From Massospora cicadina (lineage: Eukaryota; Entomophthoromycota; Entomophthoromycetes; Entomophthorales; Entomophthoraceae): 64,000 nucleotides of DNA. This document shows, piece by piece, positions 35,054-46,960 of this stretch. The notes beneath the pieces are model-generated. The model was given only the letters and a program-made list of their open reading frames with translations. It ran no database searches and was not told the origin of the DNA. Position 1 is the first letter of the stretch; each line of letters starts with the position of its first letter. The position numbers and the translations under genes are program-made. The stretch spans positions 620,001 to 684,000 of the forward strand of contig JAKSZP010007879.1 of NCBI GenBank assembly GCA_022478985.1, given 5' to 3'.

Positions 35054-36981
35054 GATCTTTCTTTACACTCAGAATAACATCCTGAGCAAAATTATTTTGA
35101 TAAAAAAGAAAAAGTTGATCTCCTGCCATAGTTTTGCTCTGATGTCCTTGGATTCCCTGACAGCTGCCCCAGTGTGGGGCGGCGGCGAAACGCCCCCTCG
35201 CCATTTTATGTTTTACTAGAAAATGCGCTCAGATTGACTTAACCAGTCATACCAGAACCCTGGGACTATTTATTCCTCCAAAGGATTTTGATGCCAACCT
35301 CACTTGGACCTAAATGGTGCCCCACTGCCCTCTGGTGCTCCCCTGGAGCAACATGCGTTTTGTCCTTATGGTTGTATATGGGAAACTTTTCCCCTACCAT
35401 GATCAAGCCAATATCAAAATGGCACAGATGGTGATGCACCCTGTTACTTTTATCGACTTCTGCCACTATAAGGGGTTTTGATCTCAGCTTCACCTGTGAA
35501 GCCAATGACGCCACTGCAGCAACTGTGCCCCTGGTTTTCCAGGGTATCCCTCTCCTCACACTTTGACCCAGCTCCCAGAAGATACCACTTTGGTGGTTCA
35601 TTTTGCTGGTTTGCCCACCCACCTTCCCCCTGAGGTGCTCCACCAGGAGATAATGTAAGGTTTGACAGCCTATGGCTCCAACCCCATCTTACAATTTGTG
35701 GTCCCAAATAGGGCCACATACCTTGCTGGGCCTCAGGCATATGCCACAATCAGCTCTGAATCAAACAAAATTGCCCTGTCAATTCCCCTTTTCTTTGTTT
35801 TCCTCTGCCCCTGACCATCCATTTTGGGCTTGTGTCAAGTGCGAATGGACAATTTGTCTGTCCTGTTTCAAGTTGGACCACTTGAAATGTAAGTGCCCAT
35901 CCCTAGTTGCTTCCAACGAGACTGATTTTTTGTCCGCTAGTCTCCAAACTGCTGCCCACCCCATGCCAGCTTCAGTATGGGGTACAATCCTACCTCCCCC
36001 CCCAAAGCCTGATGCTGCAGCTGCACCTGCAGCCACCAATCAGCCTCCTCCCTACCCCAGTGCCACAAATGCTACATCCAATCAAGCATAGGATTGGACC
36101 ACAGTTTGTTCTCATGCATCTTTAACAAACCAATTATACCTCAATCATATGCCAATTCCCCAGATTAATTCAACCAGAACCCATGGGTTTTATTGGCTGA
36201 AATTGACAAATCAGGTATTCTCATTGAAGAACCATCTCTGCAAATCGAGCAGTTCTGTAATGCAGAATGGGATGCCAAATACCCCCTCATTTATATGCCC
36301 CATAGCCAAATGTCAAATAATTTTGCAGTGACCACCAGCTTGCAGTTTAAGCAGCTGCCACACCAGATTGTTGTCCCCTCCATAAAGCTGTTGCTAAATT
36401 AGTGGTGATGCTAAAAAGTGGTATTCCAGCTCCTGTTATTCCCATAAATCTCACCCCAAAAAGTAAAATTACAATGAATCAATTGCAAAAAAGTGTCAAC
36501 GACACTATCCAGAACGTGGTAACTGTAGCACGGAATCCTAAAGCTGTGATTAACTGAACCAGTATTGCCACATTTGTTAAACTACCAGACACCCACATTA
36601 AAACCAAAATAAGCTTTAGCTGATTATATCATTGCCATTTTCATACCTGGCATTTTCTTGGAAATACCAATCATTAGTAATATTAAATCATATTACACTT
36701 ATGCCCTGACGCCCTTGCTATCCGCCTTGACACGTATCCTACACTGGGATGAGGAAGCTGCTGCTAAAGATGAGCCTCCTGATCCCTCCTCCCCTTCCAC
36801 CATGGAGAAATAAGCGCTCTCGCTTCCCACCTAGTCAGTTTTTTCATTTGGTATGTTTCATATAATCTGCTCATTTGGGCGTTTTGTTTGAATCAATTAG
36901 TTACATTAGTTTTGGTTTTAGGTTTTAGTTTTTAATTTGGTAATATCCATCCCCTGGTCGGCTTACCTCAGTTAAATAAAA
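35054..36981 (+). mobile_element. Element D, ORF1-only LINE derivative
   Basis: The element is 1.93 kb between exact 15-bp target duplications. Its 3' end, CCATCCCCTGGTCGGCTTAC then CAGTTAAATAAAA, is the tail found at the 3' ends of LINEs A, B and especially C. It holds one long, decayed ORF1-type coding region (35142-36813) and a 3' UTR of about 170 bp. There is no endonuclease or RT and no room for them. Target duplication and tail show mobilisation by target-primed reverse transcription, presumably by ORF2 supplied in trans. The parallel in mammals is HAL1, half-a-LINE elements. Confidence 0.75.
35142..36813 (+). pseudogene. Element D ORF1-like protein with zinc finger
   Basis: About 557 codons from the first ATG (35142, MSLDSLTAAPVWGGG) to TAA at 36811-36813, with several frame changes. 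An RRM-like region reads VHFAGLPTHLPPEVLHQEI then GLTAYGSNPILQF (35600-35710). Its spacing matches FDFLPTTVKRDTLEQHL...GLAIYGEIQSF of LINE A ORF1. It is followed by CVKCEWTICLSCFKLDHLKC near 35833-35892, a Cys/His cluster in the knuckle position, then a Pro/Ala-rich linker. The C-terminal half (CNAEWDAKYPLIYMPHSQ, ITMNQLQKSVNDTIQNVV, ALTPLLSALTRILHWDEE) has no counterpart I can see in LINE A or B ORF1. The final residues are PSSPSTMEK. Confidence 0.6.
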
Positions 36982-36996
36982 TAGTTTCAGATGAGC
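36982..36996. repeat. Target-site duplication of element D, right copy
   Basis: Exact 15-bp partner of 35039-35053, directly after the AATAAAA tail. Confidence 0.9.
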
Positions 36997-37200
36997 AATT
37001 TGGGATATTTTTAACTAATATTTCCCAATTCTCACCCTCTCGCCCAAACAGAATAACTTATCAGACTCAATTGTTACAGATTTGATATTATATGCCAATT
37101 TTCACTCACTCAACCAGATAGGTTGAGCTATCAGACTCAAAGTTCATATTTCAGTCAGTCAGTACATCATTAAGTCATTCAATGAATTGGTTTTTTAAGC

Positions 37201-37718
37201 ATTTTTAACTTTTTTATATTTATAATTTTCAGTTGATAATTAGACTAAAAATTTAAATACCCTGCCTATACACCAACGTCTTGTTATGGAATTTTTTTAC
37301 TATATCATTTTTTGAGACCACACTGACAATGAAGTAGGTTTAAAAAGTACAATTGATTCCTTGCACCCCACTTGCGCTAAACCTCAGAGAATTATATTAT
37401 TGATTTACTCCATCCCCAAAACATATAACTCAACTTACTTATTTTTTATTATAAGTATCTCTACCTAGCCCCTGCTTTGGCGTAAAATAAATTTTATATT
37501 TCATTATCACCATATCTAGGCCTATGGTTTCTAGCGGTAAAATAATATTTATGCACTACATGCTATTCTTAAGTATCATTTCAGATTATATTGGAGGGGG
37601 TATCATTTTAAAGGGGATCTTTTTTACCCTAGATTGTTTAAGCTAACAGAAACAATACTTTTTGTACAATTAAAGAGCTTTTTTCTTTAGCCAAGGCTTC
37701 TGTCTTCATAAAATTCTT
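37201..37718 (+). repeat. 5' LTR of element F, 3' part
   Basis: It matches 41580-42106 throughout: ATACCCTGCC, GTTATGGAATT, TTGATTCCTTGC, GCACTACAT and TTTTACCCTAG blocks occur in the same order. The beginning of the LTR is missing here and a matching piece lies at 28937-28966. Confidence 0.65.
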
Positions 37719-37734
37719 TTGGTTAAAAAGCGTA

Positions 37735-38830
37735 TTGCAAAATGTGAATTATAATTTGATGAAAAAATGCCAAGTACAAGATTTATTTCTAACTATAGCA
37801 CTTTCAGAACCATGTATTCTAATAAATATATTAATTCAACCCTTTATAGAGCATAGCCAGCCTGCACCTTCAAGTGTCTTTTATGATTTCTTAGACTACA
37901 AGAAAAATCAGCTAAATTATAAACTCACAGGCTTAGTTTCCAAACTTTTATCTTCTTGTGATCAGCAAGATCTAATGATTTCTAAGAATACTCTTTAGAC
38001 CCCACGCAACTTACCAGCCTTGGTCTCCATATGAAAGAGGCTTTGTCCACCATTACCAATCTATTTCAGGAGCTGAAAACTTGCATATCCTGGTCTAATC
38101 ACAAGGACAGGAACCACATTAATTAATGTTCTTGCCTGGTTGAGTCTAACAATAAACAGAAGAAGGCTAACCACAGTTTAAGGTGGGGGCATAATTTTAT
38201 TAATTTGGTAAATCAACTCCGCTAAGAAATTAGAGATGCCACTTGTAAGTGTAAACTTGATTGTGACTAGGATTATTACTCAGATTCTGAGTCTAAAGAC
38301 AGTATAAGACAGTTGTGCCTTCTTTCCTAATATTATGGCTAGTGTACTTGTAACAGCAGCTGTTCCTTGCACTGCCACTACAAGCCCTGCCCTGGTGGCC
38401 ACAGCTTCTGTCATTCCCACCCCTCGCGCTGCTAACATCAATTGTTTCAGGGATTTGTCTGAACTTAAGTAGGAACCAGAATTTTTAACTTCTTATCAGG
38501 TAACCTGGTAAACATGCCCTAATTTAAAAAGCATGGTTCTTTTACACGTTTTTGCTTTTTCAAAATCATATGGAAACAATGATAAATAGGACAAACTGGC
38601 CACGTTTATGAGACTATTATTTCCTTTTTGGTCAAGAGCTAGTACTGCCAAAAGCTTTGTTAAGCTCGTATGGCTTATGATAATGCAAAAAAGTTATAAT
38701 TAATGAGTTGGTGGGGTAAAGATGATGATAGGTTAAAACCCCGCCTTCCTATTTGACTTTAATCCAGATGAAGAAGTTATAGCCTTTGGGGACCATTTTA
38801 CTATAATGGCTCAGATGTTTATGGGCTAAG
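37735..38830 (+). pseudogene. gag: Gag-like region of element F
   Basis: Just inside the 5' LTR an 87-codon frame opens MQNVNYNLMKKCQVQDLF (37735-37998). After stops and shifts the plus strand continues with VTAAVPCTATTSPALV near 38350, DKLATFMRLLFPFWSRAS near 38590, and NPDEEVIAFGDHFTIMAQMF near 38770. The position right after the LTR and the style of the latter segments suggest capsid sequence. No zinc knuckle was found. The next 2.7 kb to 41541 has scattered coding-like phrases (for example KRTIKLGLQDLVRII near 41060) that I cannot assign. Confidence 0.4.
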
Positions 38831-41554
38831 GGTTTTAGCCACTGTGAACTGTAGGGTTATAATATGACTATATTATTTAAAAAGATCTGTCTATAAATAT
38901 TTGATGATCCTTTGGGGATAAAACTCTTTAGTCGATGTGGGAGCTATCATTGTATATAATAACTATTGTTTGATGAAAATTCTTAATGAATATTAACTAA
39001 CCTGCTAGGATTTAGTTTATCCAAATTACTAATGTTTTGTTGGGGTAATCCCTGACCATAAACAATTAGTTAAATTATCGATTTAAAGATTGATAATTTA
39101 AATATCTTTTAGGAGTTAAATAAGATTTTGTCTAGAATGAGTAAAGGATTTATTAGTTGCTGGGTGTTGACAATTCTTCAGATAGCAATTACCAAATTAC
39201 CCATTTAGTTAATACAACATGCTGTTTATGGGTAAAAGGTCCCATTACCTAATCAAGTGCTAACATATTAATGTTAATATGCTGGGATTGAGTGAAGGCA
39301 TTAGGACACGTTCTCCAATTCAACCTGGAAAAGGGTCGCATTTCTAATCATCAGGGAGTACTGACTAGATGGATGAGAAATATCATCGTTGAATAAGACT
39401 ATGTAGGGTTAATCCATTGGCAACAGCTGCAGTTCTAAAATGGGGAGCTAACGGAAAGTGTTGTCATCAGATTCCCCTGTCTTTCATTAAATAAAAGAGA
39501 TTAATAGTCACTTGAATATTTACCCTATCATATTTTTTCTATTCTATTATTCTTGGAGTTAGAATTATAAGATCAGAAGACTATAAGCTAGATACTGCTT
39601 ATTGAGATGTCTTAGGTTCCTGTGATATGAGAGGAAGTAAGAAGTTTTCTTGAGAACCTCTGTACCTAATGTGAGTAATTTAAGTTCATTGAAAGGAAAG
39701 AGTTCCTTTAGAGTAGACATTGCCAACTCTAAAGGAAAAGTTGAATGGATATATATCCCTTGTTATCTGAATAATTTAAGTACATTATGAGTGGGTTTAA
39801 GTAAAAATTGCCAGTACCTGTCCTAAGGAGAAACCTGAGCAGAAAAGCTACATTTGGTTGTGGTAATTCAGCTGGATAGTAGTCTTCATATTGGCATCAA
39901 CTACCCACATACTTTTTATTAATTTATATTATAAACAATTATTGGTTTCACATCAGAACCTGTGCAGTAGACTTAAGAGTTACATGGAGTAGCACCAGCC
40001 GAAAAGTTACATTTGGTTTTCAACATAAGAGGTAGTTGAGTAACCACTAGCTCAAAAGTTTGCGATGCTCAGATTGCTACTTCCATGCCTGCAAGACTCA
40101 CAAGGAATTGTATCAGACTTTGTTACCTGTTTAATTTTAAGATTACCATTACCAAAATGCTAAACTACCTCTTTCACTGCATCCTCATCTTATGTGCGTC
40201 TAATATTGATTGCTCTGATTATTAGATGGACCACGCCGGTTTAGCCCCTAGTAAAAATATGATATTTGTTATGTAGCCTATGCTAATAAAGACATGATAG
40301 GAAAAGTATTGAAGAAGTATAAATATTATAGTCTACATCTGCTTACTTATCTTAAAATCCCATAAATAATACCACAGCAATTCATGCCGCTTCACCAACT
40401 TGGCTGATACAAAGAAAGGTGTTTTAGGATTAACTTAAAATAAGATGCTTGCAAAACTTTTCTTTGCTATTCCTTTACAGCCACAAAACCATTGACTTAA
40501 TTTCATATCTAAGTTAAGTGGACACTTTTGTAAAGCTAAATGATTATTGAAGCTGATATATAATTCCACTTGTACTTACTTATATATTAATGTAACAAGC
40601 TTCAAGTTCAGGAAATTATTGATAGCAGTGCGCCCATCACTAAAGCTCTAAAATTAGAAACAACTGGGAACTTCACCCGATGTAAATTATCAAAAGTAAT
40701 GAAGAACTGCGGTGCCCAATGCCACTATTTCAAAATGAGCTTTATTACTTTGCTGCTGAAATTAGGGTCTTCTCATTTAAATTGCTACTATACTAATACC
40801 TCTTGAAAACTTTGATATATGAATCAAGTCTCTTTTATGAGGGCACTTTGAATCAAGGATATCTTTGAGAATATAAATCTGGAAATTTTGGGACATTACT
40901 TTCCACTTATTACACTAAAGAGGAACCACAGCCCAAGCGGCAGCTTCATTTTTTTTCAAAATATGTCACCTAAGGGAGCTATAAACATTAGATATTGAAA
41001 AGGCTGCTGATGCACTTCAATTTCTTCAGGATATATTTATATGCGGGATTCTAGTATGAGCTTATATAAGCGTACTATTAAACTGGGTCTCCAAGACCTC
41101 GTCAGAATAATTGTCACTTTAAAATCCCTGATGGCTTGTATGGTAAACAACTTCCAGCAATCTGCATATCTAAAACGCCTCTCGTTGCTACAGCTAGTGC
41201 TATTACTTTAATTGGAGGAAAATTAATGTACCTTTTTTATATCTACTTTACCTTATTTAAATAAAAATGCATCAAACCATTATCTTAATTATTTGTTGCC
41301 TGGCCAGAAAGAAGGAAATAGTCCTGCAAAGAAGACTGTCAGTTTAGGAGCCTACAGTCATCTTGAAAAACCATCAATAACCAAAACCCTTTAGGTTAAC
41401 CCACCAGACCCTGTATTACTGGTGAAGATCTCAAGCTACTAGGAAAAGAATAGTAAAAGTCAACAACATCAAACTGTCTATAGAGCCTAATCATACTAAT
41501 AACTTATCTGACCCCCACTCATTTTATCTTTAATGTTTAATCAAGTGGGGCAAA

Positions 41555-42106
41555 TGATGTAACTTGGTCTGACCAACCATTGAGCTTTTTTATATTATAT
41601 CCTATAATATTTAATTTATATTTTGATTAGTAATTAGATTAAGGATTTGAATACCCTGCTACCCACCAAAGTTAGGTTATGGAATTATATTACTATGATA
41701 TTTATTGAGCAGCATAGCCAATGATTAATGTATATCAAGTAGTTTGATTCCTTGCCACTCCATTGGTGCTAGACCTCAAATCATCTATATAACTGATCTA
41801 CCTAAGACCCATGGCCATGTAAATTCATCTTCCCAATTTTTATATTTTTAAAAAGTTTACCTTGCCCACATTGGCATAAAGAAATTGTTAGGTTCTATTA
41901 TTATCCTCAAGATATAGGCCTAATTTCTGGCATTTCAAGATATCTATGCACTGCCCACATTTCCCAAGTGTCATTTTTGGTTTATAATGATGGGGTAACA
42001 CTTTCAAGAGGATCTGTTTTACCCTAGCTGTTTAATCTAACAATAAAACTTTTATGCAAAATACACTTTTATTATTTTAAGGTTACTGTCTCCATACAGT
42101 ATTCTT
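41555..42106 (+). repeat. 3' LTR of element F
   Basis: It starts TGATGTAACTTGG directly after the polypurine tract at 41542-41554. It matches 28937-28966 at its start and 37201-37718 for the rest. Confidence 0.7.
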
Positions 42107-43113
42107 ATTTTTTGTGAAGTAATCAGACTTGTTCATTGTAATTTTATGCCTAAGTGCTTATTACAACATGCCTATTATCCAATAACCAAATTACCTACCT
42201 TGGATAATTCAGGCTGGGGCTCTGAACAACTTGGGACATATTTTTCTATCAAAGCGTTTTGGATTTTTTTGGAAGTTGTTTGTAGGCTAATTGAGGTAAT
42301 GTGACCTCCAAAAACTGGGTAAAAGATTCCTGATACTAATGGATGGCCGCTAGCCCATAAAAATTGGCCTATGGGGGCTGAATAAGGCTTGGAAGCCCTC
42401 TATGTTCTGGAGTCAGCCCCAAAGGGTTAAGTTTTTGTGAAGAGCAATTATTTCCACTACAATGCTCCAGGTAAAAAGTTGGCACCATCTACCCTATATA
42501 GCCCTCTAGTATTTTTATAAGAACAGAACATAGATGAACATGCTATTTATTGGGTTTTCTTCTGTCTGAACTGTGTGGCGTAGGTCCACTTGCTAATACA
42601 AGTACCTTTGTGAGTTAGATATCACTTGATTGTAAGAATATACCTGATTTAGATAGTAATCAATCATAAAGAAGTCTGGCTGGCTAGCTGTTTTCATACA
42701 ATAGCACTTCAATATCTCTTACATCACTTTATCTTTTATTTGTAGGAATACCTGATTGAGGTCAGAAAAGAGTTATAGATAAGACTATCTGGGTAGGTGT
42801 TGTCAAACATTAATAATTCTCTATTTCTTATAGTGTTGACATGAACTTGTACACTTTGTTAATCCCCAATGATTTAATAAAAATTTTAACAGTTAAATGC
42901 GTTATATAACTTTTAATTCTATTTGAAGAATCCAAGAGAAAGTTGTCATTTTATAATTTATCAAGAAGTACATAAAATATATGATTGGGGGTGGAATTAC
43001 TCATTAAGATGACTTGATTGAATAGTTTTCTAAATACATATAATTACCTTCTTTATTATCACAACCAAGTATGAACCCGAGTAGTAAACTTACAAAGATG
43101 TTTTGCAGATACC
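42107..43113. other. AT-rich interval without recognised features
   Basis: About 1 kb between elements F and E. No open frame, repeat or RNA gene is apparent to me on either strand. Confidence 0.35.
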
Positions 43114-43830
43114 TGACTTTATCTTAGTTTTGGTGAAGCCATGACTTTAGGTTTACAATTCACAAATTACTTTAATTAAATACAACATACTTAATATTGG
43201 TGTTGACATTGTTTTATTCTAATATCTTATGTTTAAGCAGAATTAAGGCTTAAAATTATTATGATGAATTTTTCCATGATGTTTTATTGGGCCTAAAGCC
43301 TGAAATAACTAACTTTATCACAATTTAAAGCATTAAGTGATTCAGCTATAATAATGCCAAGTTTACGACCTAAATGATTCTGGGTATATTGCCCTGTTTA
43401 GGCTCAATGAGCCGATGAGATATTTGAGAATGCCTTATCTAATCTAACACATCTCAATATATAGCCTGAAGTTGTTTTCAGTGTTTAACTCCTCTATTCA
43501 CTCCACTAAACTCCTTATGCCACATATTATGCCTTACTACCTATTGGTTTCCTAATGACAGATAATTGAAAGCACCTAAATGTGTTACCATTAAATGGTT
43601 TCAGTCCAGCCTTTAATATTGAACCCTGATCTACTCCAACAATGAACCTGGACTGTTCCATCAACTTTCCATTCTTAATTTCTGACCACTCTTACACATG
43701 GTATCTTTCTATCACTCAAAATAATTCTGACTATCTTTTGGTACTTTAATAAAGTCTTGTATTCTATAATTTATATATCTTAATATGTATTTTTTAGTTT
43801 ACAAACATATCTTTTTGCAGAGTCATAACA
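43114..43830 (+). repeat. 5' LTR of element E
   Basis: About 717 bp, TG start (TGACTTTATCTTAG) and CATAACA end. It is the partner of 48414-49132. The similarity continues about 270 bp past the LTR into the leader and the gag start. Confidence 0.68.
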
Positions 43831-44035
43831 TTATGTTAGGGTTGAGACCCTAAAGTTGCCATATATTTGGACCATACTGAAACAAAAGTGACTATCCTTC
43901 GCCTCACAGAAGCCATTTCACTACAAAGATCTTCCTAAAGAAAGGTAGAATTTAAATTGTCTAAATCCTTACTAAGTTGTCCAACTTAGGAATCTTTGTG
44001 TAAACAAATAAATATTATTCTATTCATTTACTAAA

Positions 44036-44960
44036 ATGTTAAAACTGGTGCTCATTACAGGAGCACTCCAAATTGCCACTGTAAAGAAATTAATTATCAT
44101 ATGGCATTATCATTTCTTTAACAAAAACAATAACTCAGTATCACAACCAGTGCCACTCTATCCATTGACACCGGAAAATTATGAGTTAATTTACCTTTGT
44201 CAGCTTTATCTAGCTCAATTATAAAAAGCTATTAAAGAGACAATGGACTACTTACATTAATGACTAATTGAAATGGTTGAGATAAAAACAGAAGAGTTAT
44301 CCTACTAGAGGAATATTCACGTGATATAAAATTAGTGGAAAGCAAGTTAGACAAATTATCCAATATGCAAGAGGTGCTGCCTATTGCTTAAAGGATATTA
44401 GTGAAGAGGAAAATGAAGAGCTATCTTGGCAATTATGTCCCTGGATAAAATTGTTTTTTTTGTAAAAAATTAGTGCAGATTACCAAGTCACACAATAACA
44501 TTTCTTCCTTCTTTTTAAAAGGAATCTGGGAGAATATACTTAAGTCTGAATATATTCACCCTAAAAAATCATATGCTGATATTAATTTACCCAGTGTTGA
44601 GGATAATAAAATCACTTTACCTTAGCTCAATAAATACTTCCAATGTGATGAACCAATTAAATCAGGTGAGTTGAGTGACTTAAAGATTAAAAAAAAACCA
44701 GAAAAGGAGCAATAAGAATAGCCATCTCATGTGAAAGAGCCCAAGGTTGGTGCAAGGGCTTCTCAAATAAGCTTCACAAAAAACCCCAAAATTGGCTACT
44801 GGAGACAATAAGTTTAATTCTGCATCCAAGCCATATCATCATTCTGATAGATAAACCAGTTTACAGAACATAACACCTCCGCACTTACCATGCTTGCATG
44901 TTCTGAGGCTCCTTGGTAGTCTAATGATGCAATCAGAACAGCCAAACTGGATGCCCAAGA
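44036..44960 (+). pseudogene. gag: Gag-like region of element E
   Basis: It opens MLKLVLITGALQIATVKK and is in line with STAKLKQILSALYSTIKD at 49337, the equivalent position after the second LTR. Both therefore look like the N-terminus of the same Gag. Further plus-strand phrases (NLKKNQKRSNKN near 44690) follow, with stops. The assignment as gag rests on position after the LTR and on the paralogous copy. Confidence 0.4.
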
Positions 44961-45811
44961 ACCTTCTTGTCCTTCTGCAATGATGCTTCACGCTGTTCCA
45001 ATTGACAGAATCATAACAGCCAGACTGATTGCCTTGGTGTTCTTTTTGTCACTTCACACTGATGCTCCTTGGTGTTTTGCAAATGAAACAACTAACCAAA
45101 ATCTCAACGCCTTTACTGTTTCCCTGCACCAAGGCATTTTTCTGTTCTAATGGAATTGGAGCAACTGTTAAATTATTCTGGCGCCCAATTTTTTCCTTTG
45201 ATAAAGGTAGATTTTTCCTTTAGAAACTTAAATTTTTCCTAATATTTTATTAGCTATTTAATTTTTAGTAATACACCAGGTAATACTTTTTAGCAGTAAG
45301 GAGTCAAAAAAGCCCCTGATCATTACCAGTATCTCAAGATGGTCTCAGTGAGCTGCTTCTTGATCAACAACCTAGTACTAAGTCTCAATAAATTCTACCA
45401 TTAATTTTGAATAGATTACTTAGAAAAAATCAACTGGATCAAGAATCAAGGCTGAACCAAGGGTTGATCAAGTAAACTTAACCAATGAGCGGCCCTCATG
45501 CAAAAATAGGCTGGAAAATCAAATGATTTATAATTTCAATTCTCTGCAATCTACAATTTGAAGACTCAACTGATAATTATAATTTATTTTTTAGTTTATG
45601 ACTATGCTGGATAATTTAGGCCATAAAACTAATCCACTCAACTATTTTTTCCGCCGTTTTGGTTTAAAAATAGCCACTTGATTTAGAACTTATTTCTAAG
45701 ATAGCTTTTATTCCAACCAGTTATTTTGTCCACCATTTTTGCTTAAAAACCAAACCACCTGATTCAGTTCTTGACATTAACCTGGCATCTGATAAAACTG
45801 GCTATTTTTTT

Positions 45812-46390
45812 AGTACTAGTGGTGCCCAACCCAAAAGGGGGAGCCATCATACATCTTTATTCGCAAATGGGCCAAACAAAGTGATTATCATAAATTAAAA
45901 AAAACTTAATATAGCCCCTAAGTTATCAGACTAGGAAGTCATATCAGATGGTGAGGAGGCTTTGGGGAAACTTTTGTCCAGCACCCTCTTTAGCTGGCGG
46001 ATCATGGCGGACATCATTGGGGTGGGAGCATCAGCTAAATGGGGCTTAGGAGGTATAGTTGGGGGTTTTCTTCATTAATGAGGCCAGCGGTGTCCATCGC
46101 CTTAATGTATTGAGCAAGTTGATGCTCAGCAAAGATGATGAGAGCTGGCACACAAATAAAAATGACTTAATGCGCCGGCGGGTTTTGGGATAATTGGGGT
46201 CAAAAAGAGAAGTTTTTGCTGCATTGATGCAAGTGCAGCTCGCACCAAAAGCAAACTCCTCAATTTCATACTTCGCATCTTCCTCAAAATCATGAGGAAA
46301 ATTTGGGAAAGGAATACCCTCGACAAAGGGCTCCATTGCCCCATGGAGTTGCCAGTGGAGGAGGGTGTTGGCCAGGGAAGCTGCAGATGT
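45812..46390 (-). mobile_element. 5'-truncated non-LTR retro-insert with poly(A)
   Basis: The 579-bp insert is flanked by ATAAAACTGG[C/T]TAT (45792-45805 and 46391-46404), each copy running into T's on the plus strand. On the minus strand the insert ends GGTTGGGCACCACTAGTACT followed by a short A run, so the poly(A) side is at low coordinates. The target duplication, A tail and truncated 5' side are signs of target-primed insertion. The same tail occurs in the 27-bp insert at 56973-56999, so this is a dispersed family, distinct from LINEs A to D. Confidence 0.75.
45941..46390 (-). pseudogene. C-terminal coding fragment carried by the truncated retro-insert
   Basis: The minus strand is open from the truncation point: SAASLANTLLHWQLHG, then a 96-codon frame beginning MEPFVEGIPFPNFPHDFEED and continuing FAFGASCTCINAAKTSLF and NYPKTRRRIKSF. 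One frameshift near 46045 leads into KPHLADAPTPMMSAMIRQL and a natural-looking end, KASSPSDMTS, at a stop near 45941. A 3' UTR of about 130 bp precedes the A tail. I do not recognise the protein. It could be the ORF2 end of an unlisted LINE family or a processed mRNA of a host gene. The good preservation suggests a fairly recent insertion. Confidence 0.5.
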
Positions 46391-46960
46391 ATAAAACTGG
46401 TTATTTTTTTCATCATCTTTTTAAACTAAACCAACTGACTGCAATTTTGAAATTAAGTGAAGCAATAAAAATATTCATTGCCTCTGTAGCATTTCAAATA
46501 TACAAAGCAATTAAAATGCTTTCCATTTTCTATTTTAATGTTTAACTTAAATCTTCTAAACCAAAACCTCCCAATCTAAATTTATATCTACCTGCTTTCA
46601 ATGAAAACTTCTATCTGTTGAAAAACTTTCTGTCATCAAGATTACCTACTTGACCAAAATATTTCTTTACAAAGTTGCCCTGGAGAACTTCCATATAACC
46701 GAAATTCTTTCTGGATGGGTGCACATATTTTGAGATTCCACATCTTTAAAGCCAAGATAATCAAAGAGAACATATTCAGATTTGATGTCAATATGAGGAT
46801 TTTTCATACCACCAACTGCCCACAGATTGTGAGATAGAAATAAACTCATGCTCGCCAGGCAATATCTAGCCCAACTTCCTAGTTTATCTAACTCATCTCA
46901 ACTCTGGTAGTCTGAAACACTTCCAAGGCTATTTACCCCTGGTGAAATCTTTGTCACTTA

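Larger units (their letters stand above)
28967..37200. mobile_element. Composite insertion in the F 5' LTR (element H plus LINE B plus element D)
   Basis: After removing LINE B and element D with one copy of each target duplication, about 1.0 kb remains (28967-29551, 34829-35053, 36997-37200). It is AT-rich, with no coding sequence. It could be a solo LTR or a non-coding DNA element. ATTTTT occurs at both outer edges (28961-28966 and 37201-37206), a weak target-duplication candidate in low-complexity sequence. Near 34945-35053 and 36984-37150 it holds two to three diverged copies of a block containing AATATTTCCCAATTCTCA and TATCAGACT. Confidence 0.4.
28937..42106 (+). mobile_element. LTR retrotransposon F with a split 5' LTR
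   Basis: The 3' LTR (41555-42106) begins TGATGTAACTTGGTCTGACC and is preceded by a polypurine tract, CAAGTGGGGCAAA (41542-41554). The same start, TGTTGTAATATGGTCTGACC, occurs at 28937. The remainder of the LTR matches 37201-37718. The two pieces add up to about 550 bp, equal to the 3' LTR, so the 5' LTR seems split by insertions at 28967-37200. The interior (37719-41554) has gag-like sequence, but pol is too decayed to map. The link between the two LTR pieces is inference. Confidence 0.6.
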
